Numbered from the stretch's first letter, positions 16,867 through 25,988 are shown. The stretch: 64,000 bases of DNA from Fontibacillus phaseoli (GCF_003337355.1 NZ_QPJW01000001.1:1116001-1180000); one strand, 5' to 3'. Translations and numbers: made by a program. Notes: generated by a model from the sequence alone, not told the origin.

Positions 16867-18678
16867 ATGGAAAATTCAACGGTTAACACGCTGGGGATAA
16901 TTCTCTTGGTTGCCGTTTGTCTGGTCATTCTCCGCCTTAAATACATCTCGTCCGGGGAACATGTTTTTTATCGCACCCATACCCGCGACCGTTTTTGTTT
17001 TCCCGAACTCATTTCATTCGTGAAGCACGAAATTCATGAACTGAGCCGCAATCCTGTCAATGAATGGGGAATGAGTGAAGATGCCTGGATGAGAAAGGTG
17101 AAAATAAGGGCTGAGCTTAGGCAGGCGCTTAGAGGCTGTACATCCGGCGATCAGCAGGATAAACAATACGTTAAGTCCTACATTCGCGATTTATTGATGA
17201 AAGGGTACGGAATTACGGAGGAGAATATCGGCCGGATCATCCCGTTTCAGGACCGGGAGCGGCTTACGGCAAGAGATAGGTTTGATATCGTGCTTTATTT
17301 ATATGAACTAAGGCATGGCTGTATGGCGTTGTCCGCTTTGATTGAGGACTACGGCCTTGATCAGCATAAGGAGTTGTCCGGTGAGGAGGAAGCCGGCACC
17401 GGGATTTATGAAATAAACTCCGATGATGTAGACATGGTATTCTACCGGGAATATCGCCTGCTGTCTTTTACGGAAAAGCTAGATTTGGTCGTTCAACGTG
17501 TTTACCAAATGTATAAAGGCTTTTCAGTTATCGATACGATTAGGGAACAGAACATCGATGGCGTGAGCGGCGGCGTCAGCGGAATTCCCGGAAACAGTTC
17601 CATCTGGCAGCAAATGGAGGAGCCCGGCGAGACAGGGGGGCAAGAAATTGCACTGGATCAAGACGGCAGGGAATTGTCCCGTTCCTGGGACAGCGTCTGG
17701 ATTTTTTATAAAGGAAAGAGTCTGCGTCTATCTTTCTTGTCCTTTGGCAGTGAGGCCGAATTAAAACGGGTATGCCAAAATATTTACAAATTCAATTTAC
17801 CGGGTCAGTTGTCCGAAGCTAACGGGTTTAAAGTAAATGAGATGAAAGACGGCTCCCGGGTTGTCGTAGTGCGCCCTCCATTTGCGGAGACCTGGGCGTT
17901 TTTCATCCGCAAGTTTGACGTGAAGAGCGCGGTTTTGGAAGGGTTGATCCAAGGAAGAAATGCCGGTTTGCCGGTAATGCTGCTGAAATATTTGATGAAA
18001 GGAAGCCGGATTACATCGATTACGGGTTCGCAAGGGTCAGGCAAAACGACGCTGCTTATGGCCATGGTCAAACATATATATCCTTCTTATACATTGCGGG
18101 TTCAGGAGATGTCATTTGAACTTCATTTGCGAAGGCTATATAGCGCGAGAAACATATTGACGTTCCGCGAAACGGAATACGTGTCCGGTCAAGCCGGGCT
18201 GGATTTGCAGAAAAAAACGGACGGAACCGTGAATATTCTCGGGGAGGTGGCGACCGACGAAGTCGCAGCCTGGATGGTGCAGATGGCCCAAGTGGCCAGT
18301 TTGTTTACGCTGTTTACTCACCATGCGAAAACGTTTCGCGACTTGATCGAATCATTGCGCAATTCCTTGCTGAAGGTCGGCATGTTCCGGGATGAAAAGA
18401 TTGCCGAGCAGCAGGTGGCGAGCGTAATTGATTTTGATATCCATCTCTGCAAGGATCCATCCGGAAACAGATACATCGAGCGAATCACGGAGTGCTACCG
18501 TTTGGATGAGGGGTACCGAGAGCGCGTGATAGTCGAATATAGAAACGGTGCGTACGTTCCCGTCGAGCCGGTATCATCAAGGAGCGTGAATGAAATGATC
18601 AGAGACATGACGCCTGGAGATGCAGCAAACTTTGAAAAGTTTTTGGGCGTGAATTGGAGGGAGGCTATTGGAGCTTAA
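16867..18678 (+). CDS. TadA/CpaF-family secretion ATPase with N-terminal membrane anchor
   Basis: This is the motor ATPase of type II/IV secretion and Flp pili. The C-terminal half has Walker A GSQGSGKTT (387-395), the Asp-box-like strand TLRVQEMSFEL, the Walker B ILGEVATDE (457-465) and the His-rich LFTLFTHHAKT (THHA). The N-terminal half (30-370) is unusually long and poorly conserved, and residues 8-24 form a hydrophobic segment that could anchor it; typical TadA is soluble. A Gly/Ser-rich linker at about 230-265 separates the halves. The next gene starts 11 bases inside its 3' end. Total 603 residues against about 420-480 for usual TadA. Confidence 0.88.
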   Translation: MENSTVNTLGIILLVAVCLVILRLKYISSGEHVFYRTHTRDRFCFPELISFVKHEIHELSRNPVNEWGMSEDAWMRKVKIRAELRQALRGCTSGDQQDKQYVKSYIRDLLMKGYGITEENIGRIIPFQDRERLTARDRFDIVLYLYELRHGCMALSALIEDYGLDQHKELSGEEEAGTGIYEINSDDVDMVFYREYRLLSFTEKLDLVVQRVYQMYKGFSVIDTIREQNIDGVSGGVSGIPGNSSIWQQMEEPGETGGQEIALDQDGRELSRSWDSVWIFYKGKSLRLSFLSFGSEAELKRVCQNIYKFNLPGQLSEANGFKVNEMKDGSRVVVVRPPFAETWAFFIRKFDVKSAVLEGLIQGRNAGLPVMLLKYLMKGSRITSITGSQGSGKTTLLMAMVKHIYPSYTLRVQEMSFELHLRRLYSARNILTFRETEYVSGQAGLDLQKKTDGTVNILGEVATDEVAAWMVQMAQVASLFTLFTHHAKTFRDLIESLRNSLLKVGMFRDEKIAEQQVASVIDFDIHLCKDPSGNRYIERITECYRLDEGYRERVIVEYRNGAYVPVEPVSSRSVNEMIRDMTPGDAANFEKFLGVNWREAIGA

Positions 18679-20746
18679 AAACTTTCTCTTCTTGATTGTC
18701 GGCCTTTCGCTCTGCGGCTTCGTTTTGCTGTACGGCTTCGGGCGTTACATGGCCAGCCGCGAGGAGCAGCATGGGAGTCCGGTTGCTGGCGGTAGCCGTA
18801 CGACGATTCAATGGATTCGAGGTAAATTTACGGCATTTCTGCACAGGTCGTATGCTATTTCGATGAAGATTCCGCCGCTTCGTTATTATGTGGTAAAAGT
18901 ACGGTTTCGCATAGCCGCTCTTCATGTCTACGATGAATTTGAACTGAGAAAAGAAACGATGAAGTTCGTTTATCTGCTCTCTGGATCTTTTGTATCGGTT
19001 ATCGCCGTACTTACGGCAATGAACCCCGGCCTATTCTTTCTTTTATCGCTTCTGATCGCCTCGGCCGTCATTCAAGGATTGCTGCTTGACGGATATGTAA
19101 ACCGGTTAGAGAAGAAGCTGCTGGAGCAAATGCTTGACTTGTTCACCGCCGTGAGGCTCTCCTATCACAGGCATGGCATCGTAAGCGATGCTATTGAGGA
19201 ATCGATAGAAGGGCTCCCGCCGGAAATCGCCTTGCATGCGACAATGATTTATGAAGCCCTGAGTGACGGAAAACCGGACGAGGCATTGGAACGATACTAT
19301 GAAACTGCACCCAATCGTTTTTTGAAAGCTTTCGCGGGGATATCCCGGATGGTAATGGAGTTCGGGGACAGAAAAAAAGAAAAAGGCTCCCTCTACTTAC
19401 GGGGACTTTCCAGTCTGACGGGGGAAATTCAGCTTGAGTTGATCCGCCGCGGCAAGCTCGACCATTTGCTCAAGGGATTAAATTTGATTGCACTAGTTCC
19501 GTTCTTTTTTACGAAACCGATCGAGATTTGGGCGCGGAGAAATTTTCCGCTCATGGATCAGTTTTATTTGAGCAAAGCCGGTGTGATGATAAAAATCGGA
19601 CTGGTTCTGATTATCCTGGTTTGCTATATGCTGCTCCAAAAGATGAAGGGAGAGGAAGAAACGGCTTACCGCGCCGGGAATAGCAAGGTGCCGTGGGAAA
19701 TTAGAGTAAACCGCTGGATATTCGTGCGTAAACTGTCATTGAGGTTTGCACCCAGACCTTCCTCGTCTGCTTATGGTTCAGTACAACGGTTGCTGAAGGA
19801 TACGAATCAACAATTGAGCGTAGAATTTTTTCAGATTAGGCGGATTGCCATGTTCGTGCTCTGCACGCTGGTCGTGTCCGGAACGCTTTATTTCCTTCAT
19901 TGGAAAAGCATCAACTGGATCATGAATGAACCCCCGGCCAGTTATGTTTTTTTCGGCACCATGTCAAAGGAAGATGCAAAGGAGGCTGCTAAGGCAGTCG
20001 AACTGGACAAGCAGGTGATGCGGACAATCGGAAAGACCAAGGCGAGCGATATTGACATGATTGCCGCAAATGTAACGGAAGCATGGAAAGAAACAGGCAG
20101 TCTGAAGGATAAGAGTATGCTTGCCTCAATAGTTGAAAGGATCAAGGGCAAGCTGGACCGGAGTAATAATGAATATACGAAATGGTGGGAACTGCTGCTT
20201 GCGCTGTTTGGTGGAGTAATCGGGTATTACGCGCCATTATGGGTCTTGATGTTTCAGCGGAAAATGCGGCTTATGGACATGCGGCATGAAGTATACCAGT
20301 TTCAAAATATGCTTACCATTTTACGGGAACTCGAACGGATATCGGTCGAGGAAATCTTGGAATGGCTGCATTCGTACGCCGTCATATTTAAAATACCGCT
20401 TCAGAAATGTCTGCTTCATTACGGACATGGAGGAGAAGAGGCATTGCGGCAAATGAAGGAGGAGGCAGGGCTTGACGAGTTCCGTCAGTTGGCGGACAAG
20501 CTGCTGCTAGCTGCCGAGAAAATCACGATTTACGACGCTTTTGACGAGCTGGAGAACGAGATGGCTTACCACTTTGAACGGAGGCGGATCGATTATGAAA
20601 AATCGTTGGATAACAAAGCTGGCATTGGAAGGTTCATAGGGTTTGCACCGATGTATTGCCTTGTGTTTGCCTATCTGGTCATTCCGCTGGTCTGGATGAG
20701 CTTTCAGCAAATGAGCATTTATTTTGAACAAATTCAACACATCTAA
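18668..20746 (+). CDS. fused TadB/TadC-like (T2SSF) membrane platform protein
   Basis: The 692-residue protein holds the inner-membrane platform of a Tad system in one chain. Hydrophobic segments occur at about 5-22, 101-135, 270-285, 310-328, 393-410, 508-530 and 660-685. Each half has a T2SSF-like cytoplasmic region: EQMLDLFTAVRLSYHRHG with a following SDAIEESIEGLP, and the second QFQNMLTILRELERISVEEILEWLHSYA. In ordinary loci TadB and TadC are separate proteins of about 300 residues. The TTG start follows GGAGGGAGG and overlaps the ATPase gene. The fusion fixes a one-to-one ratio. Confidence 0.82.
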   Translation: MELKNFLFLIVGLSLCGFVLLYGFGRYMASREEQHGSPVAGGSRTTIQWIRGKFTAFLHRSYAISMKIPPLRYYVVKVRFRIAALHVYDEFELRKETMKFVYLLSGSFVSVIAVLTAMNPGLFFLLSLLIASAVIQGLLLDGYVNRLEKKLLEQMLDLFTAVRLSYHRHGIVSDAIEESIEGLPPEIALHATMIYEALSDGKPDEALERYYETAPNRFLKAFAGISRMVMEFGDRKKEKGSLYLRGLSSLTGEIQLELIRRGKLDHLLKGLNLIALVPFFFTKPIEIWARRNFPLMDQFYLSKAGVMIKIGLVLIILVCYMLLQKMKGEEETAYRAGNSKVPWEIRVNRWIFVRKLSLRFAPRPSSSAYGSVQRLLKDTNQQLSVEFFQIRRIAMFVLCTLVVSGTLYFLHWKSINWIMNEPPASYVFFGTMSKEDAKEAAKAVELDKQVMRTIGKTKASDIDMIAANVTEAWKETGSLKDKSMLASIVERIKGKLDRSNNEYTKWWELLLALFGGVIGYYAPLWVLMFQRKMRLMDMRHEVYQFQNMLTILRELERISVEEILEWLHSYAVIFKIPLQKCLLHYGHGGEEALRQMKEEAGLDEFRQLADKLLLAAEKITIYDAFDELENEMAYHFERRRIDYEKSLDNKAGIGRFIGFAPMYCLVFAYLVIPLVWMSFQQMSIYFEQIQHI

Positions 20747-20762
20747 AAGGAGGAAGTAATTT

Positions 20763-21254
20763 ATGAATAACGCATCATCCGCACTTAAGGTGGCGGCGGG
20801 AATTTTTTTGACAATCGCTTTGATTACTATCGTCGTTATTTTGTTTGTTTCGGCCCAGGAAGCCACTAAGACGGCCCAGAACAATTTCTCGGATATTCAA
20901 ACCGAACTTTCACAGGCTTCATTTACGGTATACGACGACACTACCGTGAGCGGCTCCCAGGTGACGAATGCACTGAGAAAATTCAAAGACCGGAGCGAGT
21001 TCGGCATTCAGATCAAGACCGGTAAGAACAGCACCGGCCAATGGTACGGGGACATTCTGCGGATCAGCGGGACGCTGACAAATGAGGAATACGGTTCGGT
21101 TAGCGGCTCCAGTCTGGCGAATATCGCCAACACCTGGAACGAAAAGCTGAATGAATACGTGAATCCGAGCGGTAAATTTAAAGCCGCAGTCATTAAGGAC
21201 AATTCTAATGTGGTTCGGGGACTGATCTTCACGCAGACTACAGTCACCCCCTAG
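20763..21254 (+). CDS. pilin-like single-pass protein, probable major subunit
   Basis: This 163-residue protein has an N-terminal hydrophobic helix (about 9-31) after only eight mostly polar residues, then an exposed Ser/Thr-rich domain with few charges. This is pilin-like in plan but lacks the Gly-x4-Glu-Tyr cleavage motif of Flp prepilins, and no prepilin peptidase gene is in the window. Its ribosome site (AAAAGGAGGAAG) is the strongest in the operon, consistent with the most abundant product. It sits directly after the platform gene, where Tad pilins or TadE/F pseudopilins are expected. Family not recognised. Confidence 0.65.
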   Translation: MNNASSALKVAAGIFLTIALITIVVILFVSAQEATKTAQNNFSDIQTELSQASFTVYDDTTVSGSQVTNALRKFKDRSEFGIQIKTGKNSTGQWYGDILRISGTLTNEEYGSVSGSSLANIANTWNEKLNEYVNPSGKFKAAVIKDNSNVVRGLIFTQTTVTP

Positions 21255-21268
21255 AACAGGCAATTGAG

Positions 21269-21712
21269 ATGCTGGATAACCTAAAAAATCTGATGTGGTT
21301 ATGTACCGCTGTTTCATTTTGTCTGGGAGCTGTCTGGTTTACATTGGATTCCAATCGCCTTTATGAAACGGCTGTAAATAATATGATTCCTTTTGTTCAG
21401 AATCAAAAAGTCAGCCTTTCGTCGGTAGGCGGTATATCAGGAAATGAGGTTGGAATCAATAAGGCTGCAAATACATATAGCGGGTTGCAAATTTTGCATG
21501 GATTTCGGGGTTGGACGTCAGAAGGGGCAGAGGTAAGCGTAAATGGTACATTAATCCCTCCCGAGGATGAAAACGCGGAGAAGCCAGGGGAACCCTATGA
21601 TCAAGATTTGCGGTTTGCGCTAACCTTGCTTGATTTACAAGGAGATTACGAGGCGGTTACTTTGCTTGACGGACAAGGTCGAATATCAAAACTGTCTTTT
21701 TTCTTGAGATGA
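21269..21712 (+). CDS. single-pass exported protein of the Tad-like locus
   Basis: The 147-residue product begins with a membrane helix (about residues 7-25, LMWLCTAVSFCLGAVWF) and continues with an extracellular domain of about 120 residues. That domain contains a glycine-rich stretch (SSVGGISGNEVGINKAANTYSG) and an acidic loop (PPEDENAEKPGEPYDQD). No named domain was recognised. The short N-terminal tail before the helix is like that of minor pilins. It lies 14 bases after the pilin-like gene and four before the next, so it is part of the same transcript. Possible minor pilin or tip protein. Confidence 0.6.
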   Translation: MLDNLKNLMWLCTAVSFCLGAVWFTLDSNRLYETAVNNMIPFVQNQKVSLSSVGGISGNEVGINKAANTYSGLQILHGFRGWTSEGAEVSVNGTLIPPEDENAEKPGEPYDQDLRFALTLLDLQGDYEAVTLLDGQGRISKLSFFLR

Positions 21713-21728
21713 TGAGGTGGAGCAGAGC

Positions 21729-22283
21729 ATGAGCAATGCATTATCCAAAATAACGGCTGCGCTGTTGGCGGTCATTCTGCTGTATCTGTTTCCGGCGTTT
21801 CAATATGCTGAGCGGGAGGAGGATCTTCGGTTATTGGCGGCGTATAACTGTCTCGTTCAGTTTACGGATGCTATACGGATCAAAGGTTATCTTTCGCCGG
21901 TTATGTATGAAGACTTTTCGCGCGAACTGGAATCGACCGGAGCCATTTATGATATTGAATTGGAACACCGTCATAAGAAATATCATCCTGAATACGAAGA
22001 TCCTGCGGATCCCGCGACATTCAAGGAGGACTTCAGTGTAGTTTACGATTCCTATTTCACCTCGGCATTCCTTGAGGAGATGTATCCGTCATCTTTACCG
22101 GTGGGTGACTCCACTTTGCGCAAGTATAAGCTGGAAGCCGGTGACTTCGTGAACGTAACCTTGGTTAAGCGATCCCATACCGCATTCGATGCATTATCCG
22201 GTTTTATTTCCGGCTTTCTTCCCGGCAACGGTCATACTCAGGCTTTAGTTTATGGAGGCATGGTGCTTAATGAAGATTACTGA
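21729..22283 (+). CDS. single-pass exported protein of the Tad-like locus
   Basis: This product has 184 residues with one N-terminal membrane helix (about 6-24, ITAALLAVILLYLFPAFQY) and an extracellular domain rich in Glu and Tyr. The region after the helix (LRLLAAYNCLVQFTDAIRIKGYLSPVMYEDFSRELESTG) resembles the long N-terminal helix and following region of TadE-like pseudopilins, but similarity is by plan only. A GTG at 21717 is in frame; the ATG at 21729 is preferred because GAGGTGGAG lies six to seven bases before it. It overlaps the next gene by 14 bases. Confidence 0.6.
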   Translation: MSNALSKITAALLAVILLYLFPAFQYAEREEDLRLLAAYNCLVQFTDAIRIKGYLSPVMYEDFSRELESTGAIYDIELEHRHKKYHPEYEDPADPATFKEDFSVVYDSYFTSAFLEEMYPSSLPVGDSTLRKYKLEAGDFVNVTLVKRSHTAFDALSGFISGFLPGNGHTQALVYGGMVLNEDY

Positions 22284-23259
22284 TTGGGCAATTATCTTTG
22301 TGCTGATCGTAGGACCTCTATTGTGGATTTCCAGTTGGGATACAGAACATCTCAGGGAAGCTAATCGGCTGCAAATCCGTTATACTGCGTCATTAAGGAC
22401 TGCGGCACAGGATGCGGGAGTCAGTTTGAACCGGAATGAACTGCAAGCGTACGAATCCGGTTACCGATCTGACAAATTTATGCGAGCCGACAAGGAGGCC
22501 GCCCTCTCGGTTCTGATGAACACGCTGGGCATAAACTTCGGAATCATCGACGACCCTCTTGCGCTTAAAGCGTTGATGCTCTACATACCCGCGGTTGTCG
22601 TTATTGACTATGACGGCTATTTCATCTATGCCATGGAAGAGTCGACGGGAGAAGACGGAGATCATGTCGAGGAGCACCGCTGGCGGCCCAAAAAACCCTT
22701 CATATACCGGGATTCGGACGGAAACAGCTTAGCTTTTACGCTGGATCAGCAGATCACCGTCATTGATCCGGTCACCGGGGAGCGGGTAAGCGGATTGCGT
22801 AATACGCTTGCTTCCAGTTTGTCGATCCCGCTGCTTCGAAACGCTGACACCTTTGAACAGGTGCGAAGGACCACTATTGTTCATAGCATCGAGGATGAAT
22901 TGGGAGAGGTCATCAACACTCATAATCGGGTAGCTCGCAAACTGGGGGTTCACTATACGTTCACGTTGCCGGTGATCCCGCAGGAAGATTGGAACAATAC
23001 GATCGACGACGTAGGCATACTTGTCTTTCTGCAAGGAATTCCGGCGGGAAACAAGTACTATAATAACTACGCGCTTGGCGGGGGAAGATTGGTAAAGAAT
23101 AAGCCGGTTTTCGGAGGAAAGAATCCGGACTCAGGGGTGAAATATGCTTCGGAGAAAAGCTGTCAGCTCCCATATCTTCAGGATGAAGTGTTCGGGAACG
23201 CCAGAGATGCGGCGGCGGCCGGTTATTTCGAAGCAGTGTGCAGAGAAGAAGCTCCTTGA
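22270..23259 (+). CDS. large single-pass exported protein, last gene of the Tad-like locus
   Basis: The 330-residue product has an N-terminal membrane helix (about 6-21) then a helix with HLREANRLQIRYTASLRTAAQDAG, and a mixed alpha/beta extracellular domain. It carries a D-Y-D-G-Y-F motif (VVVIDYDGYFIYAM) and an N-terminal arrangement like that of the preceding gene, so it may be a larger minor subunit or adhesin. No catalytic motif was identified. It starts 11 bases after GGAGG and overlaps the previous gene. Downstream, GGAGCAA (23322-23328) and TTGCTCC (23354-23360) form an inverted repeat without a U-run; no clear terminator was found. Confidence 0.6.
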   Translation: MKITDWAIIFVLIVGPLLWISSWDTEHLREANRLQIRYTASLRTAAQDAGVSLNRNELQAYESGYRSDKFMRADKEAALSVLMNTLGINFGIIDDPLALKALMLYIPAVVVIDYDGYFIYAMEESTGEDGDHVEEHRWRPKKPFIYRDSDGNSLAFTLDQQITVIDPVTGERVSGLRNTLASSLSIPLLRNADTFEQVRRTTIVHSIEDELGEVINTHNRVARKLGVHYTFTLPVIPQEDWNNTIDDVGILVFLQGIPAGNKYYNNYALGGGRLVKNKPVFGGKNPDSGVKYASEKSCQLPYLQDEVFGNARDAAAAGYFEAVCREEAP

Positions 23260-23539
23260 ACTTCGAGCATAATCGTACTTTGCGACTCTTCACCGATTTA
23301 TTACGGGTTCGGTCAGTGCTGGGAGCAAGTACGCATCCCCGGTTTCCGAGCGGTTGCTCCATAGGTTGCAATCTACTTTTTGCGGTAGTCATACAAGCTT
23401 CATAACATTTGGTCCTGAGAGGTTACCACAGTCTCTTTCGTATGCTAGAATAAGTTCTTGTATAACGATAAACAGACAAGCGAGATCCGACAAGCCGGAT
23501 CCCGCTAGAGATATTCCGCGGAAGGATCGTGAAGCAAGG

Positions 23540-24571
23540 ATGAGTGCTAATGAAGACCGTTATTCCCGGCAGGTGCTGTTTACGCCGATAGGGTCGGCAG
23601 GACAACAAAAGCTGGCCGAATCAAGCGTCCTGATCATCGGTGCGGGCGCCTTGGGGACGGGAATCGCAGAAACTCTTGCCCGTGCGGGTGTGGGACGTCT
23701 GGTCCTGGCGGACCGGGATTATGTGGAGTGGAGCAATCTGCAGCGTCAGCAGTTGTATACTGAAGCGGACGCTTTGCAAAGGTTGCCGAAAGCCGTGGCT
23801 GCCGGAGAGCGTCTTCGGGCGGTTAACAGCACGATCAAAATAGAAAGCCATGTCATGGACGTAACCATCGAGGAAATCGAAGCGCTGGCCAAAGAGGCTG
23901 ATTTAATAATGGATGCTACGGATAACTTCGACACCCGTTTATTGATCAATGATATTTCGCAAAAGTATGGTATACCTTGGATTTATGGAGGTTGTGTCGG
24001 CAGCTACGGCATGACTTATACAATACTTCCAGGCGAAACACCTTGCCTGAACTGCCTTCTGGGGACGATCCCGCTAGGCGGCGATACGTGCGATACCGTG
24101 GGCGTCATTCCCCCTGCGGTACAAATCGTCGTCGCCCATCAGGTCACGGAGGCTCTAAAGCTGTTGACCGGACATTTTGAGGCGCTGCGCGGAACTTTGC
24201 TGACCTTCGATTTGTGGCGGAACGAACAAACCTCGATGAAGGTTGGCGCTGCCAAACGGGAGGACTGCTTGTCCTGCGGAAACCACCGCACGTATCCATT
24301 CTTGTCGGCGGCGAATCACCGTAAATCGGAGGTGCTCTGCGGGAGAAACACGGTCCAGATCCGTCCCGCCGTTAAACGAAAACTGCAACTGCCGGAAATT
24401 GCCGAGAAGTTGGAACGTTTGTCCGAAGGGAAGGTAGAGTGCAATCCATTCTTGCTATCTTTTTCGCTCAGGGAGCAAAGACTGGTTTTGTTTGAAGATG
24501 GAAGGGCGCTGATTCATGGGACAAAGGATATTACAGAAGCTAAAGCGATGTATGACCGGTACTTGGGTTAA
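23540..24571 (+). CDS. ThiF/MoeB-family adenylyltransferase
   Basis: E1-like enzymes adenylate the C-terminal Gly of ThiS or MoaD as the first step of sulfur incorporation. The 343-residue protein has SRQVLFTPIG, the nucleotide motif VLIIGAGALGTG, the Arg motif NLQRQQLY, the second Asp in DATDNFDTR, and zinc Cys pairs CLNC and CLSCG. The C-terminal extension starts LCGRNTVQIRP, as I recall for Bacillus-type ThiF, which favours thiamine thiazole synthesis over molybdopterin; no thiS, thiG or moaD is beside it, so the partner is open. The ATG at 23540 is chosen from the family start; its ribosome site is weak. Confidence 0.88.
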   Translation: MSANEDRYSRQVLFTPIGSAGQQKLAESSVLIIGAGALGTGIAETLARAGVGRLVLADRDYVEWSNLQRQQLYTEADALQRLPKAVAAGERLRAVNSTIKIESHVMDVTIEEIEALAKEADLIMDATDNFDTRLLINDISQKYGIPWIYGGCVGSYGMTYTILPGETPCLNCLLGTIPLGGDTCDTVGVIPPAVQIVVAHQVTEALKLLTGHFEALRGTLLTFDLWRNEQTSMKVGAAKREDCLSCGNHRTYPFLSAANHRKSEVLCGRNTVQIRPAVKRKLQLPEIAEKLERLSEGKVECNPFLLSFSLREQRLVLFEDGRALIHGTKDITEAKAMYDRYLG

Positions 24572-24607
24572 ATTATCAGTTCGACGCTTTTGTCCGGAAT
24601 AATGAGA

Positions 24608-24646
24608 CAAACCATTCACGCAGGTTGCAGAATGGTTTGTTTTTAT
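24608..24646 (+). terminator. terminator after the ThiF-like gene
   Basis: CAAACCATTC pairs with GAATGGTTTG, followed by TTTTTATTTT. Transcription of the response regulator gene must start after it or read through it. Confidence 0.85.
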
Positions 24647-24703
24647 TTTGACCATCTTAAGAGTACGATGGTTCGGAGATTACAGGGCAGAGGCGGGAAA
24701 GAA

Positions 24704-25381
24704 ATGAAGGACAGCGTGCTGCTGGTGCAAAAGAAGGACGCCGCAGGCTCCCAAAGGAAAATTTTATTGGAGCAGGCCGGATTTGAGGTTACTCTTTTTG
24801 GCGGAATTGAGGATGCCGTCGGTGTACTGGAGGAGGAAATTCCGGGGATCCTGGTGTTGAGCCCGGAGCCGTATAGCCGGACTGTATTTGAACTGCTGGA
24901 AAGAGCGGGAGAACATCTGCCTTTTCCCGTCATGGTGATATTGCAGAAATGGCATACCGATGAGGTGGTGGCCGCTCTGGATGCCGGCGTTAATGAGGTT
25001 GTGGGCGATTCCGTCCCAACCGAGGAACTGGAAGCCCGGATTCGCAGCTTGATCCGCCTCTACAGACGTTTTGCCGACGGTTACCTCACGGAGTTAACTT
25101 ATGAGGACCTCCGAATTGAATTGAAGGGGCGGAGGGCATACCGTGGAAATGAATTGATCAAGCTGACCCCGAAAGAATTCGATTTGCTCCGGTATTTGGT
25201 AAAGCGGGCGGAACAGGTCTGCCAAAGGGAGGACATCCTGCAGGAAGTTTGGGGGTATGATTTTTCGACCGGAACCAATGTTGTGGATGTTTACATTCGT
25301 CACTTAAGAAAAAAAATCGACAAAGGAAAATCGCGTAAGTTGATTCATACGGTTAGGGGAACAGGGTATTTGATTCGGTGA
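24704..25381 (+). CDS. atypical OmpR-family regulator with a non-phosphorylatable receiver
   Basis: The 225-residue protein has a receiver-like domain (1-115) and an intact OmpR winged helix (about 130-225; LTPKEFDLLRYL, EDILQEVWGYDF, VDVYIRHLRKKID, IHTVRGTGYLIR). In the receiver, the acidic pair is replaced (LLVQKKDA), the phospho-acceptor position is Ser53 (VLSPEPYS) and the usual Lys of the KPF motif is absent (EVVGDSVPTEE). It should therefore not be phosphorylated in the normal way. No histidine kinase is adjacent. It has its own transcript, between two terminators. The ATG at 24704 follows GGCGGGAAAG. Confidence 0.88.
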   Translation: MKDSVLLVQKKDAAGSQRKILLEQAGFEVTLFGGIEDAVGVLEEEIPGILVLSPEPYSRTVFELLERAGEHLPFPVMVILQKWHTDEVVAALDAGVNEVVGDSVPTEELEARIRSLIRLYRRFADGYLTELTYEDLRIELKGRRAYRGNELIKLTPKEFDLLRYLVKRAEQVCQREDILQEVWGYDFSTGTNVVDVYIRHLRKKIDKGKSRKLIHTVRGTGYLIR

Positions 25382-25405
25382 GTTGCAACAGACGGAAAAT
25401 AAAAT

Positions 25406-25430
25406 AACCCGATAGAGAGGCTATCGGGTT
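25406..25430. terminator. bidirectional terminator
   Basis: AACCCGATAG and CTATCGGGTT form a ten-base stem. The U-run is better on the minus strand (GGGTTATTTTATTTT), serving the NlpC/P60 gene, but it lies between two converging genes. Confidence 0.75.
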
Positions 25431-25478
25431 AGATTAGTTAATAATGTAGTAGACGTAAAAATGATTTCATTGGATGAA

Positions 25479-25988
25479 TTAAAGGACGCGACGGGCTTTC
25501 AGGTACGTTCTTTTCCATGTGCCGGAGTTCAGGTTAGAGATCGTTACGCCCGGTTTGCCGTAAGTATGCAAAATTTTACCGTTGCCCATGTAAACAGCTA
25601 CATGCGTTACGTTTCTGCCGTTAGCGCGGCTGCCGCTCGAGAAGAATACGAGATCGCCGGCTTTGAGATTCGATTTGGAAACGGCATATCCTGCTTTAGA
25701 TTGAGCGGAAGAAGTCCGCGGTAGATTCACACCATATTTTTTGAAGATGTGCTTCATAAAGGACGAGCAATCGAACACTCTCGTAGTTGATGTCGATGCG
25801 CCGAATCTGTAAGGAACACCCATATATTTTTTGCCGTAGTTTACGACCTGGGTTCCTTTGGATGTTGCTACACTTTCTGCTGCTTGGGCCGGTGCAGCTC
25901 CAGCGCCGCTGGCGAGCAGGGAACTGAATCCGATAGTTGAGACGAGACCTACCGTCAATACTTTTTGGAATAGATGTTGCATTCTCAT
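25479..25988 (-). CDS. secreted NlpC/P60 peptidoglycan endopeptidase
   Basis: This 169-residue exported enzyme has a signal peptide (about 1-36, ending AQA-AE) and an NlpC/P60 domain (45-169). The catalytic Cys is in RVFDCSSFM and the His in VTHVAVYMGNGKILH, so it should cut gamma-D-Glu-diaminopimelate bonds of stem peptides, as LytE/LytF-type enzymes do. It has no LysM or SH3 wall-binding domain, which suggests a free or loosely held autolysin. A TTTGGAGG site lies ten bases before the first ATG; a second in-frame ATG two codons later is possible. Its upstream region has a TATACT -10 element at about 26040. Confidence 0.93.
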   Translation of the reverse strand: MRMQHLFQKVLTVGLVSTIGFSSLLASGAGAAPAQAAESVATSKGTQVVNYGKKYMGVPYRFGASTSTTRVFDCSSFMKHIFKKYGVNLPRTSSAQSKAGYAVSKSNLKAGDLVFFSSGSRANGRNVTHVAVYMGNGKILHTYGKPGVTISNLNSGTWKRTYLKARRVL

